The translations under genes and the position numbers were made by a program. DNA of 64,000 nt, taken from the NCBI RefSeq assembly GCF_024169515.1, contig NZ_JAMKCQ010000001.1, positions 62,001 to 126,000 of the forward strand. The letters run 5' to 3'. Source of the stretch: Erwinia aphidicola (GTDB taxonomy: Bacteria > Pseudomonadota > Gammaproteobacteria > Enterobacterales > Enterobacteriaceae). The first letter of the stretch is position 1. Each line of letters begins with the position of its first letter. The notes under the pieces were generated by a model. The model worked only from the letters and a program-made list of their open reading frames with translations. It did not search any database and had not been told where the DNA came from. Below, in pieces: positions 47,850 through 56,559 of the stretch.

Positions 47850-48976
47850 GCCACGATTTTGCCCAACAGCTGATCGCCTGGCGCCGCGAGCTGCATCAGT
47901 TTCCCGAGCTTTCCAATCAGGAGTTCGCCACTACCGAACGCATTAAAAACTGGCTGCGGGCTGACGGCATCACCCTGCTGCCGTTTGATCTGGCGACCGG
48001 CGTGGTGGCGGAAATCGGTCAGGGCGAGCCGCTGATTGCTTTGCGCGCCGACATCGATGCCCTGCCGATAGAAGAGGTGGTAGCGGTCGAGTTCCGTTCG
48101 CGCAACGCCGGAGTGATGCATGCCTGCGGTCACGATGTGCATACTTCGGTGATGCTCGGCGCGGCGCGGCTGCTAAAAGCGCGTGAAAAAACCTTACCCG
48201 GCCGCGTGCGGCTGCTGTTCCAGCCTGCGGAAGAGCGCTTCGGCGGGGCCAAAACGCTGATCGCCGCCGGCGCGCTGCAAAACGTCGCGGCAATCTTCGG
48301 CATGCATAACGCTCCGGAGCTGCCGGTCGGCACCTTCGCCACGCGCGGCGGCCCGTTTTACGCCAACGTCGACCGCTTTGAAATCGAGGTGTACGGCAAA
48401 GGGGCACATGCCGCCCGCCCGCAGGAAGGGGTCGATGCCATTGTCACTGCCAGCCAGATCGTCACGGCTCTGCAAACGCTGGTCAGCCGCAGCTACAGCC
48501 CGCTGGAAACGGTGGTGGTCAGCGTCACGCGTATTGAGGGCGGAAATACCTGGAACGTGCTGCCGCAAAAAGTGGTGCTGGAAGGCACCGTGCGCACCTA
48601 CAGCGATGCCATTCGCCGTGATGTGCCCGTGCGCCTCGCGAAGCTGATTGAGGGCGTTGCCGCCGGGTTTGGCGCGCGCAGCGAACTCAACTGGCACCCG
48701 GGTCCGCCCGCCGTGGTCAACACCGAGCGCTGGGCCGAGTTCAGCAAACGGGTGGCGGCACGCGCCGGGTACGAGGTGCAGCACGCCGAACTGCAGATGG
48801 GCGGCGAGGATTTTGCCTTCTATCTGCATGATACCCCCGGCACCTTTGTCAGCATCGGCAGCGCCAGCGAGTTTGGCCTGCATCATCCCGCGTTTAACCC
48901 GGACGAGGCCCTGCTCTCCCCCGCTGCGCACTATTTCAGCCAGCTGGCGCAGGATGCATTACACGAGATCGCTTAA
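47846..48976 (+). CDS. M20-family amidohydrolase / N-acyl-amino-acid deacylase
   Basis: A 376-residue dinuclear metallopeptidase of the M20D group that cleaves N-acyl bonds of amino acids. The metal site is seen in MHACGHDVH (C94, H96, H99), the catalytic Glu in QPAEE (about 129-130), then HNAPELPVG and GGEDFAFY near the C-terminus. No signal peptide, so cytosolic. Alongside a GNAT enzyme it would remove the acetyl group at the end of an N-acetyl-dependent route, like SndA of B. subtilis. Translationally coupled to the monooxygenase gene. Confidence 0.92.
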   Translation: MSHDFAQQLIAWRRELHQFPELSNQEFATTERIKNWLRADGITLLPFDLATGVVAEIGQGEPLIALRADIDALPIEEVVAVEFRSRNAGVMHACGHDVHTSVMLGAARLLKAREKTLPGRVRLLFQPAEERFGGAKTLIAAGALQNVAAIFGMHNAPELPVGTFATRGGPFYANVDRFEIEVYGKGAHAARPQEGVDAIVTASQIVTALQTLVSRSYSPLETVVVSVTRIEGGNTWNVLPQKVVLEGTVRTYSDAIRRDVPVRLAKLIEGVAAGFGARSELNWHPGPPAVVNTERWAEFSKRVAARAGYEVQHAELQMGGEDFAFYLHDTPGTFVSIGSASEFGLHHPAFNPDEALLSPAAHYFSQLAQDALHEIA

Positions 48977-49029
48977 CCGGCAGGGAACTGCCGAACTTTC
49001 ATCTGCACACATAATAAGAGTCACTCACT

Positions 49030-49968
49030 ATGAAAAAAACACTGCTCCTCAGCCTGCTCAGCGCTTCGCTGTTACTCAGCATCACGGCACGCGCCGAAAC
49101 CGTCACCGTGAACGGCACCGGGATCAGCGTCGAAGCCAACGCCGCGCCAATCCATGCGCCGGTCAACCCGCAGGCGGTCGCGCTGCTGCCGAAGGATCTG
49201 CGTCTGGCGCAGCCGGGCAAGTTTACCGTGGCGGTTGCCGCGCTTAACTCCCCGCCGTTAACGCTGTTCTCCGACGACAATAAAACCCTGCAGGGCAGCG
49301 AGGTAGACATCGCCCGCCTGGTGGCCGACAGCCTCGGGCTGGAGCTGAATGTGGTACCTACCTCGTGGGAAGACTGGCCGCTGGGCGTCAGCTCGGGCAA
49401 ATATGATGCGGCCATCACCAACGTGACGGTGACCAAAGCGCGCAAAGAGAAGTTCGACTTCGCCACCTACCGCAAGGACTCGCTGGGTTTTTACGTCAAA
49501 TCTGACAGCAAAATCACCTCACTGACCAAAGCGCCGGATATTGCCGGGCTGCGGATTATTGTCGGCTCCGGCACCAATCAGGAAGCGATCCTGCTGGCGT
49601 GGGATGAAGAGAACCAGAAAAACGGCCTGAAGGCCTTCACGCCGATCTACGTCAAGGATGATGCCGCGCAGACACTGGCGATCCAGTCCGGCCGCGCCGA
49701 TGCTTACTTCGGCCCGAACGTGATTGGCGCATGGAAAGCGGCGCTGACCGGCAAAACCAAACTGGTCGGCAGCGTAGACGGCGGCTGGCCAAAAGCGGCG
49801 CACATCGCGGTGACGCTGAAGAAAGGCAGCGGTCTGGTGACGGCGGTGAATGCCGCGCTGAACGGCGTGATCAAAGGCGGCGAGTACGACAAAGTGCTGA
49901 ACCGCTGGGGCGAAGGCATTGAGCGCCTTGACCACTCAGAAATTAACCCGGCCGGTCTGGGCGATTAA
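49030..49968 (+). CDS. Amino-acid ABC transporter periplasmic binding protein (family 3)
   Basis: A 312-residue precursor with a signal peptide (MKKTLLLSLLSASLLLSITARA). The mature protein has a family-3 fold: PPLTLFSDDNKTLQGSEVDIARLVADSLG, WPLGVSSGKYDAAITNVTVTKAR, and IAGLRIIVGSGTNQE. The N-terminal extension before the fold (about 23-60) is longer than usual. It feeds the permease and ATPase encoded further down; the likely ligand is a cystine-like or S-modified cysteine, inferred from the operon. Confidence 0.92.
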   Translation: MKKTLLLSLLSASLLLSITARAETVTVNGTGISVEANAAPIHAPVNPQAVALLPKDLRLAQPGKFTVAVAALNSPPLTLFSDDNKTLQGSEVDIARLVADSLGLELNVVPTSWEDWPLGVSSGKYDAAITNVTVTKARKEKFDFATYRKDSLGFYVKSDSKITSLTKAPDIAGLRIIVGSGTNQEAILLAWDEENQKNGLKAFTPIYVKDDAAQTLAIQSGRADAYFGPNVIGAWKAALTGKTKLVGSVDGGWPKAAHIAVTLKKGSGLVTAVNAALNGVIKGGEYDKVLNRWGEGIERLDHSEINPAGLGD

Positions 49969-49979
49969 CGGAGGTCCGT

Positions 49980-50504
49980 ATGAGCCATGAACAATTTCGC
50001 CAGCTGTCGCCGGAAGCCCCGGAGCTGGAACCGATTATCGACGGGCTTTTCGGTGAATACAGCGCGCGCTACGGCGACTTTTTTGCGCGCGATGCCGAGG
50101 TTGAACTGACCGAATGGTATCTGCCACCGCGCGGCATGTTTGTGGTGCTGGAGCGCGACGGCGAGATTATTGCCATGGGCGCCTATAAGCCACTGGATGC
50201 GGAAACCGCCGAGCTGAAGCGTATCTGGACGCGCGGCGATCTGCGTCGCCAGGGGCTGGCGCTGAAAATCCTGCAGGAGCTGGAGCGGCTGGCACTGCAG
50301 GCTGGGTATCGTCAGGTGTATCTCACCACCGGTTTCCGCCAGCCGGAGGCGGTGCGCCTCTATCTGTCGCACGGCTATCAGCCGCAGTTTGACACCACGC
50401 GCGACCCGGAAGAGTACAGCCGCGCCCCTTACGATGGCCGCCTGCGCTTTACCAAAGCGCTGCATCAGCATGCCACAACAGGAGCCACCCATGAAATCGA
50501 CTGA
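49980..50504 (+). CDS. GNAT-family N-acetyltransferase
   Basis: A 174-residue acetyltransferase. The acetyl-CoA-binding motif A is IWTRGDLRRQGLALKILQELE (about 82-102), followed by YLTTGFRQPEAVRLYLSHGY. It is embedded between transporter genes, so the substrate is probably what the transporter brings in; SnaA of the B. subtilis ytm operon is the functional analogue proposed. It overlaps the permease gene by 14 bp. Confidence 0.9.
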   Translation: MSHEQFRQLSPEAPELEPIIDGLFGEYSARYGDFFARDAEVELTEWYLPPRGMFVVLERDGEIIAMGAYKPLDAETAELKRIWTRGDLRRQGLALKILQELERLALQAGYRQVYLTTGFRQPEAVRLYLSHGYQPQFDTTRDPEEYSRAPYDGRLRFTKALHQHATTGATHEID

Positions 50505-51393
50505 AACCCTGCGCGTGGTGCCCGCCCGCTATCCGCTGCGGCTGGTGGGTGCGGCGATTGCGCTGTTTATTCTGGCGGTGGTGATCCAGTCGGTGGCGTT
50601 TAATCCACGCTGGGAGTGGTCGGTGTTTGCCCACTGGTTCTTCCACCCGGCCATCCTCAGCGGGCTGGGGCAGACGCTGCTGCTGACGCTGATTGCCAGC
50701 GTACTGAGCATCGTGCTCGGCGTCGGGCTGGCGCTGGCGCGCCTCTCCCCTTCCTGGCTGCTCTCCGGGCTGGCGTTCAGCTATATCTGGCTGTTCCGTT
50801 CGCTGCCGCTGATTGTGGTGCTGATTATTCTCTATAACTTCTCTTACCTGTACGACACGCTGTCGATTGGCATTCCGTTTACCGCGCTAACGCTGGCTGA
50901 GTACCACACTATCGACGTGCTCGGCCAGTTCAGCACTGCGGTGATTGGCCTGACGCTGGTGCAGGCGGCCTACAGCGCGGAGATTATTCGCGGCGGCATT
51001 CTCGGGGTCGATCAGGGGCAGTTTGAAGCCGCTGCGGCGCTCGGCCTGCCCGCCTCACGCCGCACCTATCGCATTATCCTGCCGCAGGCGCTGCGGGCGA
51101 TTATCCCGACCGGCTTCAACGAGATTATCAGCCTCGCCAAAGGCACCGCGATGGTCTACGTGCTGGCGATGCCGGAACTGTTCTACACCATTCAGATGGT
51201 CTACAACCGCACGCAGCAGGTGATCCCACTGCTGATGGTGGCGGCGGTCTGGTATCTGATTATCACCACCGTTCTGTCCGCCGTTCAGCACTATGTTGAG
51301 CGCTGGCTGGCACGCGGCGCCACGCGTGAATCCGGGTCGCGCACCGCAACCACTGCGCCGGGCGCCGCCGCCATCACCCCAATCAGGAGCTAA
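50491..51393 (+). CDS. Amino-acid ABC transporter permease (HisMQ type)
   Basis: A 300-residue membrane protein with about five or six helices and the EAA loop FEAAAALGLPASRRTYRIILPQA. A single permease gene implies a homodimer. The ATG at 50491 with AGGAG upstream is preferred over upstream in-frame starts, which lie inside the acetyltransferase gene. The C-terminal tail is Thr/Ala-rich and unusual. Confidence 0.92.
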   Translation: MKSTETLRVVPARYPLRLVGAAIALFILAVVIQSVAFNPRWEWSVFAHWFFHPAILSGLGQTLLLTLIASVLSIVLGVGLALARLSPSWLLSGLAFSYIWLFRSLPLIVVLIILYNFSYLYDTLSIGIPFTALTLAEYHTIDVLGQFSTAVIGLTLVQAAYSAEIIRGGILGVDQGQFEAAAALGLPASRRTYRIILPQALRAIIPTGFNEIISLAKGTAMVYVLAMPELFYTIQMVYNRTQQVIPLLMVAAVWYLIITTVLSAVQHYVERWLARGATRESGSRTATTAPGAAAITPIRS

Positions 51394-51395
51394 CC

Positions 51396-52190
51396 ATGTC
51401 TGAAGCGATTGCACTGGAAAACGTCCCGACCCTTGGCCATATCTCCATCGCCGGGGTGAGTAAAAGTTACGGCAAATTTAAAGCGCTGGACGATGTTTCA
51501 CTGGAGCTGACGCCGGGTTCGGTGACGGTGATCATCGGCCCGTCCGGCTCCGGCAAGTCCACCCTGCTGCGCGCGATTAATCATCTGGAGCGCGTGGACC
51601 AGGGCTTTATCCGCATTGACGGCGACTATATTGGCTATCAGCGGCGCGGCAACCGGCTGTACGAGCTGAAGGAGAAAGCGATCCTGCGCCAGCGCACCGG
51701 CGTCGGCTACGTGTTCCAGAATTTCAATCTGTTCCCGCATATGACGGTACTGGAAAATATTATTGAAGCGCCGCTGGCTCATAAGCAGCTCAGCCGCGAG
51801 GCAGCGGAACGGCGGGCGCTGGAACTGCTGGAAGCCGTCGGGCTACGCCATAAGGCCGATGCCTGGCCGCGCCACCTTTCCGGTGGCCAGCAGCAGCGCG
51901 TAGCCATTGCCCGGGCGCTGGCGCTTAACCCGAAGGTGATCCTGTTCGATGAACCCACCTCAGCGCTGGACCCGGAGCTGGTGGGCGAAGTGCTGGACAC
52001 CATTAAAAAGCTGGCGCGCTCCGGCACCACGCTGGTGGTGGTGACCCACGAGATTGGTTTTGCCCGCGAGGTGGCGGACCAGGTGGTGTTTATGGTGGAA
52101 GGAAAGATTGTCGAACAGGGCAGTGCACGGCAGGTGCTGAACCAGCCGCAGCACCCACGCACCCGGCGTTTTCTGGCGAAAGTATTGTAG
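51396..52190 (+). CDS. Amino-acid ABC transporter ATP-binding protein
   Basis: A 264-residue ATPase of the GlnQ/HisP type: Walker A GPSGSGKS (48-55), signature [15 protein letters not shown], Walker [15 protein letters not shown] and the H-loop [13 protein letters not shown] short insertion after Walker A ([19 protein letters not shown]) is like that in TcyN-type ATPases. Last gene of the six-gene operon; hairpin repeats follow. Confidence 0.93.
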   Translation: MSEAIALENVPTLGHISIAGVSKSYGKFKALDDVSLELTPGSVTVIIGPSGSGKSTLLRAINHLERVDQGFIRIDGDYIGYQRRGNRLYELKEKAILRQRTGVGYVFQNFNLFPHMTVLENIIEAPLAHKQLSREAAERRALELLEAVGLRHKADAWPRHLSGGQQQRVAIARALALNPKVILFDEPTSALDPELVGEVLDTIKKLARSGTTLVVVTHEIGFAREVADQVVFMVEGKIVEQGSARQVLNQPQHPRTRRFLAKVL

Positions 52191-52224
52191 GACCTGCGGC
52201 ACGGGGCGAACACGTTGTTTTGTA

Positions 52225-52421
52225 GGGGTTGACCTTCTTTTTCGGTCAACCCGTTGCGGTACCAGTGCGTTTCACCGCGTCGAGGGCGACCGAAAAAAAT
52301 GGTCTTCATTGCGGCCGGTGCAAACCTGCAGCACGGGGCGACCGAAAAAAATGGTCGCCCCCTACGGGGGGGAACCCGCTGCGGTATCGGTATCGGTATC
52401 GGTGCGTTTTACCGCGTCGAG
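52225..52421. repeat. Tandem composite of hairpins and duplicated yojI 3' end
   Basis: Unit 1 is a hairpin GGGTTGACC/GGTCAACCC (52226-52252) joined to a segment ending GCGTTTCACCGCGTCGAG (to 52284). Unit 2 is a hairpin GGGGCGACC/GGTCGCCCC (52335-52360) joined to the same tail (52373-52421), which here is the coding end of yojI and contains about three GGTATC copies. Between them lies a partial hairpin and a spacer (GTCTTCATTGCGGCCGGTGC) like that near 31.26 kb. The tail has therefore been duplicated together with the hairpin repeat. Confidence 0.7.
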
Positions 52422-54038
52422 CGTGGCGGCATCGCGCTCAATGCCGGTCAGCTCGCTCAGCACGCCGTCACGCATCTCCAGCAGGCGGTCGGCATGCAGG
52501 AAGTAGTGGTCATCATGGCTGATGGCAAACACCGTTTTCCCCATCTCCTTTAACCACGGCAGCAGCTCGCGATAGAAAATGCGGCGGAAGTGCGGGTCCT
52601 GATCCGCCGCCCATTCGTCCAGCAGCAGAATGTCACGCTGTTCGGCGGTTGCCAGCAGCAGCGCCAGGCGCTTAGTCTGCCCCTTCGACAGCTTGAGGTT
52701 CAGCACCCGGTTGCCCTCCAGCTTGATCTTGTCCTGCATCTTCAGGCGTTCCAGCCAGCTCTGCACCAGCGCCGGATCGATCGCCTTACCCTGGTCATCA
52801 ATCAGCCGATCAAACAGATGCACGTCGGTAAACACCGCCGAGAACATGCGGCGGTAGCTGTCCATCGCCGCGCTATCAATCACCTTGCCATCCAGCAGGA
52901 TCTCACCGGAAACCGGCTGATACAGCCCGGTCAGCAGCATCGCCAGCGTTGACTTACCGCTGCCGTTGCCGCCAATCAGGAACACCAGCTCGCCACGCTT
53001 CAGCGTCATGTTCACCGGGCCAACGGCAAAACCGTGGTCGCCGTAGTGGAACATCAGATTGCGCAGCTCCAGCGTCTGCCAGCTTTTTGCCGCCGGCAGC
53101 TGCGGGAACTCCGCCTGATACGGCGCCAGATTAAACCTGTTCAGCTTGTCAAATGCCACCTGCGCGGTGAGTAACGTCGGCAGCGCGCCAACTGCTGACA
53201 GCATGGGCGTGCGCAGGAACAGCAGCGTCAGAGAGTAGGTTGCCGCCACGGCGGTATCGGCCCAGCCCAGGCTGTTGGCGAGGTAAAACGCCAGCCCGAT
53301 GGCGCCGAGCATCATAATATTCGACCAGTTCACCGCGCTGAGGTGATAGGTATCGGCACGCACGATGTGATGACGGTAGGTTTTGGCATCCACGCTGTAG
53401 ACCTCGTCGAAGATCTGCTGCGCGCGCTGACGGTTGAGCGCCAGCTCTTTACGCCCTTCAATAATGGTCTGGAAGTCAGCGTACAGGTTATCTTCGGTAT
53501 CACGCAGGATTGCCATATGGCGGTAAACCCGCGCCACCAGCAGCCAGCCGCCGATGATGGTGATCGCCACCCAGACGGCGGTCACCACCAGCATTTTCGG
53601 CGACAGCCAGGCCAGGTAGGCCGCAGAGCCGACGGTCAGGATAATCCCCTGGATTAACTCCGGCAGGCGCACAAAAGCGATAGTAATATTGCGCACGTCG
53701 CTGGTCAGCCCGGCCAGCAGCTGTGCGCTGCCGATCTGCTCAATGCGCTCTACGCGGGTGTCGAGGATGCGTTTGATAAACTCGCCGCGCAGGCGGTAGA
53801 CAAAGTGGTGGCCGAGCAGCGTCAGCGCCAGCTGCGAGCCAAGCGTTACCGCCATCAGCAGCAGCAGCAGGCCGAGAAGCTGTGGCAGCACCATCAGCGA
53901 GGAATTTAAGGTGACGATCAGCTCGCGGTTAATAAACGCGATTAGCCCGATCCCCAGCGCGGCGCTGAGCAGGCTGAGCACAATCACCAGAATAAACGGC
54001 CAGCGGTACTGCTTGTAAACGACGTGAAGCAACTCCAT
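52362..54038 (-). CDS. yojI: YojI, ABC-type peptide exporter (SyrD/PvdE family)
   Basis: A 558-residue fused membrane-ATPase exporter; E. coli YojI (547) exports microcin J25. Six N-terminal helices lead to Walker [11 protein letters not shown], signature [16 protein letters not shown], Walker [14 protein letters not shown] and AISHDDHYF. The last 12 residues ([13 protein letters not shown]) are encoded by a GGTATC repeat and a hairpin element, so the original stop was probably lost. A Fur-like box lies about 55 bp upstream, unusual for this gene. Confidence 0.95.
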   Translation of the reverse strand: MELLHVVYKQYRWPFILVIVLSLLSAALGIGLIAFINRELIVTLNSSLMVLPQLLGLLLLLMAVTLGSQLALTLLGHHFVYRLRGEFIKRILDTRVERIEQIGSAQLLAGLTSDVRNITIAFVRLPELIQGIILTVGSAAYLAWLSPKMLVVTAVWVAITIIGGWLLVARVYRHMAILRDTEDNLYADFQTIIEGRKELALNRQRAQQIFDEVYSVDAKTYRHHIVRADTYHLSAVNWSNIMMLGAIGLAFYLANSLGWADTAVAATYSLTLLFLRTPMLSAVGALPTLLTAQVAFDKLNRFNLAPYQAEFPQLPAAKSWQTLELRNLMFHYGDHGFAVGPVNMTLKRGELVFLIGGNGSGKSTLAMLLTGLYQPVSGEILLDGKVIDSAAMDSYRRMFSAVFTDVHLFDRLIDDQGKAIDPALVQSWLERLKMQDKIKLEGNRVLNLKLSKGQTKRLALLLATAEQRDILLLDEWAADQDPHFRRIFYRELLPWLKEMGKTVFAISHDDHYFLHADRLLEMRDGVLSELTGIERDAATLDAVKRTDTDTDTAAGSPP

Positions 54039-54091
54039 GAAAACATCCCGGCAGGTAAAAAAGCAGCTTGCAGTTTAATGAGAAGCAAGAC

Positions 54092-54114
54092 GATATCAAT
54101 AACAATTCTCATTC
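54092..54114. promoter_or_regulatory. Putative Fur box upstream of yojI
   Basis: On the minus strand TGAGAATTGTTATTG matches the Fur 7-1-7 consensus at 10 of 14 fixed positions and continues into GATATC. It sits in the 97-bp gap between alkB and yojI, right for control of yojI. Confidence 0.5.
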
Positions 54115-54135
54115 GGGAGAGTGCCGCGGGGGAAA

Positions 54136-54777
54136 TTAGCGGGCGCGGCGGAAGGTGAGATTAAAGCGGAACGCCCCGGCCAGCGGATGAATGCCCGGCT
54201 TAAGCGGCAAAATGCCGTGATAGCGCAGGCGCGACGGACCGCCCCACACCACCACATCGCCATGCTCCAGCAGCACGCGCTGGCAGGCATCACCGCGTTC
54301 GAAGCCGCCGAACAGAAATATCGCCGGTAACCCCAGCGAGACAGAAACAATCGGCTGGCGCAGGTCGCGCTCGTCTTTATCCTGATGCAGCGTCAGTTTC
54401 GCCCCCGGCTGGTAGCGGTTGAGCAGGCAGGCATCGGGATTGAAGCCGTTAAACCCCGCCTCGCGCGCGCAGGTCACCGCCAGCTGGCGAAACAGCGGCG
54501 GCATCGCGGGCCAGCGCTGCCCGCTCAGATTATCCTGCTCGCTGTACTGATAGCCGCGTGAATCGGTGGTCCAGCCGGAATCACCGCAGTTGGTCATCGC
54601 CACCGACATGCGGTGGCCGCCGGGCGTGATGCGGTGACGAAACGGGTTCTCTGCCGCGACCTGCTCCACCAGCGTCATCAGTTCTTCTGAACGTGCGCGG
54701 GCGCGACGGCGCAGGATCACCGCCCCTTCTGCCAGCGGCTCCTGCCACGGGCTATCTTCGGCAAACAGATCGAGCAT
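54136..54777 (-). CDS. alkB: Alkylated DNA repair dioxygenase AlkB
   Basis: AlkB removes methyl groups from 1-methyladenine and 3-methylcytosine by Fe(II)/2-oxoglutarate oxidation. The 213-residue protein has iron ligands H131, D133 (LHQDKDERD) and H187 (RYHGIL), numbers identical to E. coli. NRYQPGAKLTLHQDKDE and RFNLTFRRAR complete the family pattern. In E. coli alkB follows ada; here ada is absent and apbE is directly upstream (13 bp), so Ada-driven induction of this operon is doubtful. Confidence 0.97.
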   Translation of the reverse strand: MLDLFAEDSPWQEPLAEGAVILRRRARARSEELMTLVEQVAAENPFRHRITPGGHRMSVAMTNCGDSGWTTDSRGYQYSEQDNLSGQRWPAMPPLFRQLAVTCAREAGFNGFNPDACLLNRYQPGAKLTLHQDKDERDLRQPIVSVSLGLPAIFLFGGFERGDACQRVLLEHGDVVVWGGPSRLRYHGILPLKPGIHPLAGAFRFNLTFRRAR

Positions 54778-54790
54778 CGGCTCTCCTTAA

Positions 54791-55840
54791 TCAGTGCGTG
54801 GAGGACGGGGTAAGAAAGGCAGCAAACTGCGGCGACATCCAGCTCTCAAAGCGATCCCCCTGCTTGTAGATCAGATACACCGCCAGTTTATCACGCAGCG
54901 CCAGCGCTTTCGCGCGCTCGGTACCCAGCACCATCAGCCCGGTATCCCAGCCATCGGCCTCCAGCGCGGTTGTGGCGATCACCGTGGCAGAAACCAGCTT
55001 GTGCTGAATCGGCTGCCCGGTTGCCGGGTCAATGACGTGCGAGATGCGCTTACCGTCCAGTTCATAATAGTTGCGATAGCTGCCGGAGGTGCTGATGCCG
55101 TGGCCCTGTAAATCGACAATTGCCTGCACCGCATTCTCTTTATCGGTCGGTTTCTGGATCGCCACCTGCCAGGCATTGCCCTGCGCGTTTTTCCCGCGCG
55201 TCAGCACTGCCCCGCCGACCGATACCAGATAGTTGTTGATCCCTTCCCGCTCCATCAGGCGCGCCAGGTGATCGGTGGCGAAGCCTTCGCCGACGGTAGA
55301 GAGATCAACATACAGCCCGGGCAGATCTTTTTGCAGCCAGGCCTGCCCGGCGCGGTTGATCACCTGCAAGTGCTGCAGGCCAGTCAGCGCGCGTGCGGCG
55401 GCGATCTGCTGCGCGTCCGGCGTTTTAACCGGCTGCTTATCCGGCCCGAAGCCCCACAAATTCACCAGCGGCCCGACGGTGATATCCATCGCGCCCTGCG
55501 TCTGCTGGCCAATGCGCAGCGACAGCGTGACGATATCCGCCATATTGTTGCTCACCGGCTGCGGGTCCGTACCGCGATAGTGATTAAACCGTGACAGCAC
55601 CGAGTCATTTTTCCAGGTCGACAGCTCATGGTCGTCGTTGTCCAGCTGCTGCTGAACCGCTGTTTGCAGCGCCGCGCGCCGATCCGCTGCCACTCCGGCC
55701 AGGCTAACTCTCCAGAATGTTCCCATAGTGCGCCCTTCGAGTACCATACCATCAGGACCTTTCGATGGCTGAGGCGCGTCACAGGCTGCCAGCAAGCAAA
55801 CCACCATAAAACTTAAAAAACACCGCCAATTACTCTTCAT
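54791..55840 (-). CDS. apbE: FAD:protein FMN transferase ApbE
   Basis: ApbE attaches FMN covalently to threonine residues of target proteins such as NqrB/NqrC and RnfD/RnfG in the periplasm. The 349-residue precursor is a lipoprotein (lipobox LLAAC, C20). Family motifs: EGRTMGTFWRVSLAG, STVGEGFATDHLARLMEREGINNYLV, and HVIDPATGQPI with the Mg-binding Asp. It precedes alkB on the same strand. Confidence 0.96.
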   Translation of the reverse strand: MKSNWRCFLSFMVVCLLAACDAPQPSKGPDGMVLEGRTMGTFWRVSLAGVAADRRAALQTAVQQQLDNDDHELSTWKNDSVLSRFNHYRGTDPQPVSNNMADIVTLSLRIGQQTQGAMDITVGPLVNLWGFGPDKQPVKTPDAQQIAAARALTGLQHLQVINRAGQAWLQKDLPGLYVDLSTVGEGFATDHLARLMEREGINNYLVSVGGAVLTRGKNAQGNAWQVAIQKPTDKENAVQAIVDLQGHGISTSGSYRNYYELDGKRISHVIDPATGQPIQHKLVSATVIATTALEADGWDTGLMVLGTERAKALALRDKLAVYLIYKQGDRFESWMSPQFAAFLTPSSTH

Positions 55841-55999
55841 ATTTGCCTGTAATCTTAATTAAAAACTGGTCCGATCCGGGTTATCGCGCAGGAAAAACTC
55901 AGATTCGAGACCTTGATCTTGCGGCGTGCTCTCACCAGGATAGTGGCTGAACAGGGCCGATCCCCGCCCCCTTTTTTCACCCTTAACAGGAGAGCCATA

Positions 56000-56110
56000 A
56001 TGATCTATTTCGCGCTTCTCATGATTTCCACCGCACTGATTATCTTTGCGGGCTATAAGCATTACAAGCAGACACACACCCGCCAGCTGCATCGCCCGCG
56101 CTATCGCTGA
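56000..56110 (+). CDS. Small single-span membrane protein (36 aa)
   Basis: MIYFALLMISTALIIFAGYKHY is a hydrophobic N-terminal helix followed by a basic tail rich in His and Arg. AACAGGAGAG lies seven bases before ATG. The organisation is typical of small inner-membrane proteins, but no family is recognised and the length gives little statistical support. Confidence 0.5.
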   Translation: MIYFALLMISTALIIFAGYKHYKQTHTRQLHRPRYR

Positions 56111-56307
56111 TGCTAACCCGGCTCCCCTGTTGGCCAGGGGAGTTGCCCTTGCGGCACTCTCTTCGTGCGCGCTGCACCGTATTAGCGCAGCTATTCTGCC
56201 CTGCCGCACCTTAATCCCGCCTCAATCGCCCCCGCTTAGCTGGCACGTTTTCTGCAAGCATGGCTGGAGACAGAAAATGTTTTCTGCTGACCGCGAGGGA
56301 TACTACG

Positions 56308-56460
56308 ATGCGCAACAAAAATTCGGTTAAAGAGAACCAGGCACGTCGTCGCCTGCTGCGTTTTTCGCTGTTTACGCTCGGTGGGATGGGGCTGGAAGGC
56401 AGTTACCTGCCAACGAAAGATCAGAGTAGTGAGAAGAAAGCGGGCGTGATTGCCGCGTAG
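56308..56460 (+). CDS. Possible small protein (50 aa)
   Basis: The product begins MRNKNSVKENQARRRLLRF and has one weakly hydrophobic stretch (SLFTLGGMGLEG) after a run of arginines. GCGAGGGA lies before the ATG. It ends just before a hairpin pair that could terminate it. No homologue is recognised; the evidence is the ribosome site and a suitable terminator only. Confidence 0.35.
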   Translation: MRNKNSVKENQARRRLLRFSLFTLGGMGLEGSYLPTKDQSSEKKAGVIAA

Positions 56461-56478
56461 ACAGGTTGATATTGAACA

Positions 56479-56535
56479 GGGGCGACCGGAAAAAAAGGTC
56501 GCCCCGATGGGCCGTTCGGAAAAGACGATCGGCCC
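56479..56535. terminator. Two hairpins downstream of ompC
   Basis: GGGGCGACC/GGTCGCCCC (56479-56505) and GGGCCGTTC/GATCGGCCC (56509-56535) are members of the dispersed family and lie between the small + strand gene and the end of ompC. They probably end both transcripts. Confidence 0.65.
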
Positions 56536-56559
56536 CTACAGTCGGGCCGACCCTTTTGA

